A stretch of 26,473 nt of DNA. It comes from Collinsella aerofaciens (GTDB lineage Bacteria > Actinomycetota > Coriobacteriia > Coriobacteriales > Coriobacteriaceae). The notes below the pieces were generated by a model. That model saw only the letters and a program-made list of their open reading frames with translations. It was not told the origin of the DNA and did no database searches. Every line of letters begins with the position of its first letter. The first letter of the stretch is position 1. Location of the stretch: assembly GCF_028209395.1 (NCBI RefSeq), contig NZ_JAQLDQ010000024.1:1-26473 (forward strand), in the 5' to 3' direction. The translations under genes and the position numbers were made by a program. Shown in pieces: positions 6,787 through 12,949 of this stretch.

Positions 6787-7710
6787 TTACAGCTTGGCGT
6801 CGATGTCGACGCTCTGATACGTAGGGGTCTGCTGGACATAGAGCTTGATGCCCATGTCGAGCAGCTGGTTGACGTCGGCCTTCTGGGTGGCGTCGAGGAA
6901 GACGGAGCTGTCCTTGCCGCCAATCTGATCGGCACCGTCGTGGTTGGCGGTGGCGCCCAGGTTGATGGCGTCGAGCTTGTAGCCCTGGCAGAACTGCAGC
7001 ATCTCGGCCGTGTTGCCAAAGACGAACATGACGCGCTCACCGAGGGTGTTGAGCTTGTCCATCTTGGCGAGGGCACGCTCGACGGTGAAGACGTTCAGGC
7101 GCACGCCCTGGGGCTTGGCCAGCTTAAGAGCGCCCTTCTTGATGTCATCGTTGGCGGCAGCGTTGTCGACGACGATGATGCGCTCGGCCTGAACCTTGGT
7201 GGTCCAGGTAAAGACGACCTGGCCGTGCAGCAGACGGTAGTCAAGACGTGCGAGGACGATCTTGGCGGGACCGGAGCTGTGACGGGATGCCTTGGCCTTC
7301 TTGGCGGGAGCCGCGGCGGCCTCGACCGGTGCGTTGGGGTTGGTCAGACCGGTGCGGGCCTCGTTGATGAGGGCTGCGAGCTCGGCACCCTTGACGGGGG
7401 CGGGGCTCATGGCAAGCGTGAGCGCCAGCGGGATGTTGAAACCGCTGACAACCGTGAACTTCGTGCCGTTCTTGGAAAGCTCGACCATGTTGTTGTTGAC
7501 CGAGCTACCGAGCATATCGGTTAGCACATACACGGTGTCGTCCGCGTTGAACGTGGCGATCATAGCCTCAACCTTATTGGTGATGGGCTCCTTGTCGTCA
7601 CGAGCAAGCGACACGACGTGGACGTTCGACACGTCGCCGAGAACCATCTCGAGCGTGTCTTTGGCGCCTGCGGCCAGGCCGCCATGAGATGCGAGAATGA
7701 TCTGATTCAT
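6787..7710 (-). CDS. PTS mannose-family IIAB fusion protein
   Basis: A 307-residue cytoplasmic phosphotransfer protein. Residues 1-123 are an EIIA(Man) domain with IILASHGGLA; His9 is the expected phospho-acceptor from HPr. Residues 124-147 are an Ala/Pro/Lys-rich linker. Residues 148-307 are an EIIB domain with ARLDYRLLHGQV, where His162 is the expected phosphorylation site. EIIB passes phosphate to the sugar as it enters through IIC/IID. The ATG at 7708-7710 follows a strong AAAAGGAGGAGG. The gene is first in the operon IIAB-IIC-IID-SIS. A -10-like TATAAT (7737-7742) next to an ACGT-N5-ACGT site and an upstream pair of 13-bp direct repeats suggest control by the first GntR and by an unknown activator. 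Confidence 0.95.
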   Translation of the reverse strand: MNQIILASHGGLAAGAKDTLEMVLGDVSNVHVVSLARDDKEPITNKVEAMIATFNADDTVYVLTDMLGSSVNNNMVELSKNGTKFTVVSGFNIPLALTLAMSPAPVKGAELAALINEARTGLTNPNAPVEAAAAPAKKAKASRHSSGPAKIVLARLDYRLLHGQVVFTWTTKVQAERIIVVDNAAANDDIKKGALKLAKPQGVRLNVFTVERALAKMDKLNTLGERVMFVFGNTAEMLQFCQGYKLDAINLGATANHDGADQIGGKDSSVFLDATQKADVNQLLDMGIKLYVQQTPTYQSVDIDAKL

Positions 7711-7736
7711 CTTGCCTCCTCCTTTTCGTTATGGTC

Positions 7737-7742
7737 ATTATA
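7737..7742 (-). promoter_or_regulatory. -10 box of the PTS operon
   Basis: Minus-strand TATAAT about 27 bp upstream of the IIAB start. No convincing -35 hexamer lies at 17 bp, which fits a promoter that needs an activator. The box touches the ACGT-N5-ACGT operator. Confidence 0.55.
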
Positions 7743-7755
7743 ACGTCTTATACGT
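7743..7755. promoter_or_regulatory. Putative GntR operator, ACGT-N5-ACGT (copy 2, PTS operon)
   Basis: ACGT-CTTAT-ACGT directly beside the -10 box. On the minus strand it reads ACGTATAAGACGTTATA, matching the gntR and EamA sites. A bound repressor here would block RNA polymerase. Confidence 0.6.
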
Positions 7756-7781
7756 TGCTTATATTGATAATTAGTATATAA

Positions 7782-7815
7782 ACCGTTCGCGGGTGAAAAA
7801 CGACCGTTGGCGGGT
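7782..7815. promoter_or_regulatory. Two 13-bp direct repeats 21 bp apart upstream of the PTS promoter
   Basis: ACCGTTCGCGGGT at 7782-7794 and ACCGTTGGCGGGT at 7803-7815 match at 12 of 13 positions with a 21-bp period (two helical turns). They lie about 50-85 bp upstream of the expected start of transcription, the usual place for an activator. The protein is unknown. Confidence 0.5.
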
Positions 7816-7893
7816 TTAACGCAATCGAAACGATGGTCTTGGGTAGGCCGGCGCTGGCTGGATAACCCCAGGTCGGACGCCGCGCGCAACCCC

Positions 7894-8976
7894 CTATCGC
7901 ACGAAGTACCAGGGGCTTTCCTGCACGGTGGGCTCCAGCGCAATGCCCGTGCGCTCGCGGAACAGATCCATGTCCTGCGATTTCTCCGTCCACCACGCGT
8001 TGGGCTTAAAGGTCATGCTCTCAACGACATGACCGACAAACACACTGTTGCGCAGCTTGGAAAAGTCGGTGTTCATAATCACGATGGACGCGAGCACCAA
8101 AACGATGCCCAGAACTTTGATCGCGCCGGCGGGCTCGGCGTAGACACCAATGCCCAGCAGTACGGTGACGACTGTCTCGAATGACATTACGACGGGAACT
8201 TTCGACGTCTCGAGCCCCATGGACAGACCCTGCATATATAAGATGTAAGCCACAGCTGTGGGGATGAGTCCAAAGCCAAGGAACAGCAGCAGCAGCTGTG
8301 GCGACATTGCCGCGGCGACATCCGGCCACGGAGCCGCAATAGCTGCCATAACCGCACCGCCAAAAACAAAGCCCCAAAACGTGACAGCCAGCGGGTGGAC
8401 CGTCTTGGTTGCTATCCGGCTAAACACCGCGAGCGACGCACCACAAAGGCCTGCAATCACGCCCGACGTGACGCCCCAAACCGAAAAATGAAAACCGGAA
8501 AGGTCGCCATTGGTCACCGCAAGCACGCAGCCAACGATGTTAAAGACAATGGCGATGAGTTTGTTGAGGGTCACGTCCTCGCGATAAAGGACGCGGCCGA
8601 GCGCGACGCCAAACACCGGCGACGTGTAGAGCAGCACCGATGCCGTGGACATGCCCACCTCGCGCATGCACTCGTAATAGCAGGTGTTGGCGGCAGCCAA
8701 ACCGACGATACCGACAAGCGCGCAGGAAACAAGCTCTTTAGGGCTTGCCTTGAACAGGGTCAGCGGACCCTGAACCACGGTAGACCCCTCACCCGGACGG
8801 CAGCCCATAAACATCAGGACCGGCGCCAAGATAAGCGCTCCGACCAACAAGCGAAAGGCAGCCATGCTCTGGGACGAAACGCCCATGGCCGAGATGCCGT
8901 TTACAAAGATTCCGATGCTGCCCCACATAAGCGCGGCGATCAGCACCAGCACATAGCCCAGATTGCTCCTCTTCAA
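7894..8976 (-). CDS. EamA/DMT-family transporter with C-terminal soluble extension
   Basis: About ten membrane segments in two EamA repeats: the first begins LGYVLVLIAALMWGSIGIFV, the second FSVWGVTSGVIAGLCGASLAVFSRIA. Typical proline and glycine motifs (LLYTSPVFGVALGRVLYRE; PTAVAYILYMQGLSMG; MSFETVVTVLLGIGVYAEP) are present. DMT transporters often export amino acids or metabolites. After the last helix (near MNTDFSKL) there is an unusual hydrophilic tail of about 55 residues. I chose the TTG at 8974-8976 (360 residues) because AGGAGG lies 5 bases upstream. The ATG at 9010-9012 has no ribosome site and lies close to the likely transcription start. An operator shared with the PTS operon suggests co-regulation; it could export the amino acid freed by deglycation (inference). 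Confidence 0.88.
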   Translation of the reverse strand: MKRSNLGYVLVLIAALMWGSIGIFVNGISAMGVSSQSMAAFRLLVGALILAPVLMFMGCRPGEGSTVVQGPLTLFKASPKELVSCALVGIVGLAAANTCYYECMREVGMSTASVLLYTSPVFGVALGRVLYREDVTLNKLIAIVFNIVGCVLAVTNGDLSGFHFSVWGVTSGVIAGLCGASLAVFSRIATKTVHPLAVTFWGFVFGGAVMAAIAAPWPDVAAAMSPQLLLLFLGFGLIPTAVAYILYMQGLSMGLETSKVPVVMSFETVVTVLLGIGVYAEPAGAIKVLGIVLVLASIVIMNTDFSKLRNSVFVGHVVESMTFKPNAWWTEKSQDMDLFRERTGIALEPTVQESPWYFVR

Positions 8977-9015
8977 CGCAGCCTCCTCAGTATTATTTCC
9001 AATATGTTTCATGCT

Positions 9016-9028
9016 ACGTTATAGTCGT
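9016..9028. promoter_or_regulatory. Putative GntR operator (copy 3, EamA gene)
   Basis: ACGT-TATAG-TCGT; with flanks it reads ACGTTATAGTCGTTATA and aligns to the two other sites with one changed half-site base. It overlaps a possible minus-strand promoter, TTGAAA (9039-9044) and TATAAC (9018-9023), with a short 15-bp spacer. Confidence 0.55.
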
Positions 9029-9073
9029 TATATACATTTTTCAAGGCACAAATCGGCGAACGGGAAATCTCTC

Positions 9074-9152
9074 GACACAAGGAGTGTCCCCAACTGCCGG
9101 CACAAAAGGAACGTCCCTAACTGCCGGCAGAAAGGGAACGTCCCCAAGTGCC
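9074..9152. repeat. Three tandem 25-27 bp mini-hairpin units (GGGACGTTCC type)
   Basis: Units 9074-9098, 9099-9125 and 9126-9152 each consist of GGCA/GACA, a GGAACGTCCC-like core and TGCC. The last two match at 23 of 27 positions. The junctions form the palindrome TGCCGGCA. On the minus strand the core reads GGGACGTTCC, relating it to the GGGACAG hairpins elsewhere in the window. Confidence 0.65.
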
Positions 9153-9160
9153 GCTCTAGC

Positions 9161-9227
9161 AGTTGCGGTGAAATAGTTCTCAAACAGAGACTTCACGCTC
9201 CCAAACAGGAACTATTCCACCGCAACT
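9161..9227. repeat. 20-bp inverted repeat, 3' of the second SIS gene
   Basis: Arms 9161-9180 and 9208-9227 match at 18 of 20 positions (AGTTGCGGTG, A/G, AATAGTTC, T/C) with a 27-base loop. It lies 36 bases beyond the stop of the 9264-10256 gene on the minus strand. It has no U-run and may be a transcript-end structure or a dispersed repeat. Confidence 0.65.
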
Positions 9228-9263
9228 CATGAGGGGTATCGGGCTGTTAGGCCGCTCTATCCC

Positions 9264-10256
9264 TTAGTAATCCAGCTTCCACATGTAGCGGCGCGTCATG
9301 TAGTCCTTGTGGGTAACGGCAGAGAGCGCACGCATGTAGACGTTGTTGAGGATCGGGGCAAAGATCAGGTGGTTGAAGTACTCGCTCACGCTGTCTTTGA
9401 TGTCGTTGAGGCCGAGCTCCTTGGCGTCGAGCTGATAGACGCGCTCGCCACCGTACTGGTTGACAAAGCGGATGCCGCGCTCGTCGTTGCAGCGGCTGCG
9501 GCCGACGCTGATGAGCTGGAACAGCGAGGTGCGCTTGTCCAGGATCTCGAAGGGGCCGTGGAAGAAGTCGCAGGTGTTGATGGTGCAGGAGTCGATCTGC
9601 AGCATCTCCTGCACGTTGCAGATGCTAAAGACGTAGGCGGCACCAAAGAGCGGGCCCTGAGCCATAACGTTGATGCAGGGCTTGTCGGCGTTCTGCTCGG
9701 CCCACTTGGCTGCGAGCGGACGGGTGTACTCGACGGCCTTGCGATAGATGGGATCGACCAGGTCGAAGGCGGCCATAGCGGTCTCGTACTCGGCATAGCC
9801 CTCGGTCTGCTGCGTGAGCTCCATGGCGATCATGGTCACGACGGCGGAGTTGGTGCGGCCCATGCAGGACTCGTCGACGGCCAGGCTGTCGTACTGAATC
9901 TTGTAGTCGCAGACCTCGGTGAGGGCGGACTCGTCAACATAGATGGCGATGGTGCTGGCGCCGTGGTTCTTGGCGACCTGGGCGGCGACGATGGTCTCCT
10001 TGGTGCCGCGCATGGACACGACGACGGCCAGGGTGTTCTCGTTGACGTAGGCAGGCGTGGCGTGCACGAACTCGTTGCTGGTGTAGCTGGAGCTCACGAC
10101 CTGCGTGGCCTCGTGCTCCATAAAGTACTGGGCAGGATAGTTGCCGCCGTTGGATCCACCGGCGCCAATCCACACGACGCGCTTGATGCCGCCCTTGTCT
10201 GCCTTGTCAGCCAAAACCTGGGAGACGACGTCCTTAACCTGTTCCTGAGTAGTCAT
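9264..10256 (-). CDS. SIS-domain sugar-phosphate deglycase/isomerase, FrlB/GfrF-like (second copy)
   Basis: A 330-residue paralogue of the 3927-4910 protein. SIS motifs are GAGGSNGGNYPAQYF near residue 31, the SMRGTKETIVAAQ loop near 81-93, and CDFFHGPFEILDK near 229. Glu217 and His233 keep the 16-residue spacing of the FraB-type catalytic pair, and the C-terminus is TRRYMWKLDY. Low identity to the first copy suggests a different substrate, as in loci that pair fructoselysine- and glucoselysine-6-phosphate deglycases. The ATG at 10254-10256 has GAAAGG about 12 bases upstream, a loose spacing. The gene is divergent from the second gntR, and CATACAA-type sites lie on both sides of the intergenic region, so that regulator is the likely controller. 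Confidence 0.82.
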   Translation of the reverse strand: MTTQEQVKDVVSQVLADKADKGGIKRVVWIGAGGSNGGNYPAQYFMEHEATQVVSSSYTSNEFVHATPAYVNENTLAVVVSMRGTKETIVAAQVAKNHGASTIAIYVDESALTEVCDYKIQYDSLAVDESCMGRTNSAVVTMIAMELTQQTEGYAEYETAMAAFDLVDPIYRKAVEYTRPLAAKWAEQNADKPCINVMAQGPLFGAAYVFSICNVQEMLQIDSCTINTCDFFHGPFEILDKRTSLFQLISVGRSRCNDERGIRFVNQYGGERVYQLDAKELGLNDIKDSVSEYFNHLIFAPILNNVYMRALSAVTHKDYMTRRYMWKLDY

Positions 10257-10295
10257 CGTGCATCAGCCTTTCTTCTCGTTTGATGCTCTCGATGG

Positions 10296-10314
10296 CATAC
10301 AAGTTACATACATG
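10296..10314. promoter_or_regulatory. Putative operator of the second GntR regulator (site A)
   Basis: CATACAAGTTACATACATG; CATACA occurs twice with an 11-bp period. It matches site B at 17 of 19 positions and lies 40 bp upstream of the second SIS gene. Confidence 0.6.
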
Positions 10315-10331
10315 TTTTGGTTATGTCGACT

Positions 10332-10341
10332 AGTTGTATGC
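10332..10341. promoter_or_regulatory. Related half-site (site C)
   Basis: Minus-strand GCATACAACT resembles the first half of sites A and B (GCATACAAGT). It lies between them and could help cooperative binding. Confidence 0.35.
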
Positions 10342-10363
10342 TATATTTGTCTTAGAAATTTTT

Positions 10364-10395
10364 GCTGGTAAAGTTTTCGGCAAGCCATTACCAGC
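10364..10395. repeat. 8-bp inverted repeat in the divergent promoter region
   Basis: GCTGGTAA (10364-10371) and TTACCAGC (10388-10395) with a 16-base spacer; the plus-strand side is followed by GGTTTTGTTG. It may insulate the divergent transcripts or be an operator. Confidence 0.4.
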
Positions 10396-10422
10396 GGTTT
10401 TGTTGTCATGTTGGATACATGC

Positions 10423-10450
10423 TTGGTTCTGTAAGCATACAAGTTAGATA
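10423..10450 (+). promoter_or_regulatory. Possible promoter of the second gntR
   Basis: TTGGTT (10423-10428), 16-bp spacer, TAGATA (10445-10450), only 12 bp from the ATG. This predicts a very short leader. The -10 lies inside operator site B. Confidence 0.4.
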
Positions 10451-10454
10451 CAGG
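10436..10454. promoter_or_regulatory. Putative operator of the second GntR regulator (site B)
   Basis: CATACAAGTTAGATACAGG, 8 bp before the gntR start. It repeats site A with two changes and would cover the -10 box and the weak ribosome site, fitting tight autoregulation. Confidence 0.6.
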
Positions 10455-10462
10455 TTGTTCGC

Positions 10463-11185
10463 ATGAGCACTTCGTCGAAAAAGAACTTGACCCAATACGA
10501 GCGTCTGGCGGCAACGCTTCGCGACCGCATTGCCGCCGGCACCTACGCCCGCGGAGATAAACTGCCGTCCGAGATGGAACTCATGGACGAATCGGGCCTG
10601 TCGCGCAGCACCGTGCGCCATGCCCTTAAGGTGCTTGTTGACGAGGGCCTGATTCGAACCGAGCGCGGGCGCGGCGCCTTTGTGGCCGACACACCGGCGC
10701 TCCACGAGAACAACCTGGTGTTTTCGAGCTATACCAAGCAGGTCGAAGGCCAGGGTATGAAGCCCACCACGCGCACGGTGGACTCGGGCTTTGCCAAAGC
10801 AATGGGCAGCGTGGCCAAGTTCTTTGACGCTAGCGTGGGCAGCAAGCTTGTCAAACTTGTCCGCCTGCGTTACCTGGACGATGCGCCACTGTGCCTGGAG
10901 ACCACCTATTTGCCGCCAAGCTTTGGGTCGCTCATCGATCGCGATATCAACGGTTCGCTCTACGCCACGCTGCGCCAGGAGTTCCATCGCGCGCCGGCGC
11001 AGGGGCATAAGACCTTTGAGGTGTGCTATGCGTCGCAAAACGAGGCATTTTTGCTCAACGTCGAGCGCGGGCAGGCGCTGATCCTGATCACCGACTACGT
11101 CTACGACACCGACGGCCGTCCGCTCCATGTCTCCAAGCGCATCCAACGCACCGACCGCGCCAAATACACCGAGCCCATCGGCTAA
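10463..11185 (+). CDS. GntR/HutC-family transcriptional regulator (second copy)
   Basis: A 240-residue HutC-type regulator. The GntR helix-turn-helix occupies about residues 9-77 (YERLAATLRDRIAAGTYARGDKLPSE, then GLSRSTVRHALKVLVDEGL and the wing TERGRGAFV). The UTRA domain follows from about 90 to 235 (CLETTYLPPSFG, FEVCYASQNEAFLLNVERGQALILI, ending KYTEPIG). It is the only complete plus-strand gene and is divergent from the second SIS gene. The ATG at 10463-10465 has only a weak AGG upstream, and an operator-like repeat overlaps that site. The ligand is probably a sugar phosphate or the Amadori intermediate handled by the divergent enzyme (inference). A hairpin starting at its stop codon separates it from the converging GNAT gene. 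Confidence 0.9.
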   Translation: MSTSSKKNLTQYERLAATLRDRIAAGTYARGDKLPSEMELMDESGLSRSTVRHALKVLVDEGLIRTERGRGAFVADTPALHENNLVFSSYTKQVEGQGMKPTTRTVDSGFAKAMGSVAKFFDASVGSKLVKLVRLRYLDDAPLCLETTYLPPSFGSLIDRDINGSLYATLRQEFHRAPAQGHKTFEVCYASQNEAFLLNVERGQALILITDYVYDTDGRPLHVSKRIQRTDRAKYTEPIG

Positions 11186-11219
11186 CCACCACAAAGGGAC
11201 AGGCACCTTCGTGGTGGTT
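11184..11219. terminator. Bidirectional hairpin between convergent genes (GGGACAG core)
   Basis: Arms 11184-11192 and 11211-11219 (AACCACCAC / GTGGTGGTT) are a perfect 9-bp stem, extended by AAGG/CCTT around GACAGGCA. It overlaps the gntR stop and abuts the GNAT stop, so it can end both transcripts. It has the same GGGACAG core as hairpins at 3787 and 5001 but a different stem. Confidence 0.65.
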
Positions 11220-11801
11220 TTAGGCGGGAAGGTCGGGGAACCAGGTTGGTTTGGGCTGGTTGGGGGTGCGCTCGGCCAGGACCAGCTCCATCCAGCACAT
11301 GTCGTACCAGCGGCCGAACTTTTGGGCACAGCGGTCGAAAGCACCCACCAAGCGATATCCCATATGGACATGGAAGTCCTGGCTGTTGTGCGTTAGATAC
11401 TCGTCGTCCTTGTCGTGCGGCACGGCGATGAGCGCGCACATGTTGGTGATGCCCATCGCGATCAGGCACTGCTTGAGCGCATCGTGCAGCTTGCGGCCCA
11501 GCCCGCCGTGGCGCACGTCGCGTGCCAGGTAAATCGACGTCTCGACCGACCAGTCGTATGCCTCGCGGCTGTTGAGCGGACTCGCATAGGCATAGCCTAC
11601 CGGACGCCCGTCCAGCTCCATCACCAGATACGGATAGCGCTTGAGCGTACGCTCGATGCGCCCGGCGAACTCCCCAACGCTCGGCACCTCGTATTCGCAG
11701 GTAATCGCCGTCTGGCGCACATACGGCTCATAGATGGCAAGCAACGCCGGCGCGTCTTCGGGCGTCGCCAGGCGAATCGCCGGCTCGGACATCTCGGTCA
11801 T
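11220..11801 (-). CDS. GNAT-family N-acetyltransferase, phosphinothricin acetyltransferase-like
   Basis: A 193-residue GNAT enzyme. The N-terminal IRLATPEDAPALLAIYEPYV and the TAITCEYEVPSVGEFAGRI block are typical of the PAT/YncA group. The acetyl-CoA pyrophosphate-binding stretch RHGGLGRKLHDALKQCL lies near residues 95-111, followed by a HVHMGYRLVGAFDRCAQKFGRWYDMCWM C-terminus. It would acetylate a small amine or amino-acid analogue; the substrate is unknown. The ATG at 11799-11801 has GAAGGG 4 bases upstream. It sits downstream of a strong terminator closing the threonine-aldolase gene, so it should have its own promoter in or near that 60-base gap, which I could not recognise. Confidence 0.88.
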   Translation of the reverse strand: MTEMSEPAIRLATPEDAPALLAIYEPYVRQTAITCEYEVPSVGEFAGRIERTLKRYPYLVMELDGRPVGYAYASPLNSREAYDWSVETSIYLARDVRHGGLGRKLHDALKQCLIAMGITNMCALIAVPHDKDDEYLTHNSQDFHVHMGYRLVGAFDRCAQKFGRWYDMCWMELVLAERTPNQPKPTWFPDLPA

Positions 11802-11816
11802 ACAACCCTTCTCTCT

Positions 11817-11860
11817 CAAAAACAAAGGCCGCCTTGCGCCAAACCCAGCGCAAGGCGGCC
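11817..11860 (-). terminator. Intrinsic terminator after the threonine-aldolase-like gene
   Basis: Perfect 13-bp stem (11827-11839 and 11848-11860, GGCCGCCTTGCGC type) with an 8-base loop. On the minus strand it is followed by TTTGTTTTTG, a strong U-rich tail. Confidence 0.92.
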
Positions 11861-11878
11861 CCTCGTCATTACATCAGG

Positions 11879-12904
11879 CTACAGGACAGCCGCCAGCGCG
11901 TCGATGTCCTCCTGCGTCGTGGCCCAGCTGGTGCAAAAGCGCACCACCGTGTGGGTATCGTCGTACTTTTCCCAGTACTCGATCGCCGCATGCTCGCGAA
12001 TGCGGGCCATGTCCTCGTTGGGCAGAATCACGAACTGCTGGTTTGTGGGCGTCTCCAAAAAGAACTGGTAGCCGCGCTCGTGCAGCACACGACGCAGCGC
12101 CTGGGCCGTCTGAATCGCCTGTCGACCAATCTCAAAATACAGGCCATCGGTAAAGAGCGCCTCAAACTGCACGCCCGTCAGGCGGCCCTTGGCCAACAGC
12201 GCGCCGTGCTGCTTAATACGCGGAATGGGATGCGCCGGAGCGTGCATGCCGCAGAACACCACAGCCTCGCCGCAAAGCGCGCCGCACTTGGTGCCGCCGA
12301 TGTAGAACACGTCGCACAGCTGCGCCAGCTCGGGCAGGGTAATGTCGCACTCATCGGCCGCCAGTGCATAGGCCAGACGAGCACCGTCCACAAACAGCGG
12401 AATCTCGCGCTTCTGGCACACCGCGTGAATCGCCGCGAGCTCGGCCTTGGAGTACAGCGTGCCGTACTCGGTCGATAGACTCACGTACACGGCGCCCGGG
12501 AACACCGTGTGCTCGTAGCTCTCGTTTTCGTAGAACACCTGGATATAGTTCTCGAGATCCTCGGCGTGCATCTTGCCCTCGTAGCCGGGGATGGTGAGCA
12601 CCTTGTGGCCGCCAAACTCGATGGCGCCCGCCTCGTGGCAGGCGACATGGCCGGTCTCGGCGGCAACGACGCCCTCGTAGGGCGCGAGCAGCATGTCAAT
12701 CACCGTCGCGTTGGCCTGCGTGCCGCCCACCAGCAAGAACACGTCGGCATCGGGGGCCTGACAGGCCTCGCGAATCAGCTGCTTGGCACGCTCGGTGTGC
12801 GCATCGGTACCGTAGCCGGGCTGTGGCTCCATGTTGGTATCGACGAGCGCCTGCAGCACTGCCGGATGAGCACCGTGGGAATAGTCGTTGTTGAACGCGA
12901 GCAT
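11879..12904 (-). CDS. Threonine-aldolase-like PLP enzyme (beta-eliminating lyase family)
   Basis: A 341-residue fold-type I PLP enzyme. Seen motifs are FNNDYSHGAHPAVLQAL at the start, LVGGTQANATVI near 58-69 (phosphate binding), the aspartate in FVDGARLAYAL (Asp173, pyridine nitrogen) and IGGTKCGAL, where Lys206 would bind PLP. This matches low-specificity threonine aldolases, which split threonine to glycine and acetaldehyde. The N-terminal SDxxS of classic enzymes is replaced by NNDYSHGAHP, a variant common in gut bacteria, so the substrate could be another beta-hydroxy amino acid. The ATG at 12902-12904 has AGAGGA 6 bases upstream. The PAP2 gene ends 45 bases upstream, and the two may be cotranscribed. 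Confidence 0.9.
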   Translation of the reverse strand: MLAFNNDYSHGAHPAVLQALVDTNMEPQPGYGTDAHTERAKQLIREACQAPDADVFLLVGGTQANATVIDMLLAPYEGVVAAETGHVACHEAGAIEFGGHKVLTIPGYEGKMHAEDLENYIQVFYENESYEHTVFPGAVYVSLSTEYGTLYSKAELAAIHAVCQKREIPLFVDGARLAYALAADECDITLPELAQLCDVFYIGGTKCGALCGEAVVFCGMHAPAHPIPRIKQHGALLAKGRLTGVQFEALFTDGLYFEIGRQAIQTAQALRRVLHERGYQFFLETPTNQQFVILPNEDMARIREHAAIEYWEKYDDTHTVVRFCTSWATTQEDIDALAAVL

Positions 12905-12949
12905 GGCAATCCTCTCTAGCCGGGCATGGGCCCGATGATTTAAACGCCG

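Noticed and set aside
9074..9152. Tandem repeats considered as a CRISPR array
   Set aside because: Units are contiguous with no unique spacers, each is a mini-hairpin, and no cas gene is present.
12921..12934. CGGGC-ATGG-GCCCG as terminator of the PAP2 gene
   Set aside because: The stem is 5 bp with no U-run and lies beside the next gene's ribosome site; too weak to call.
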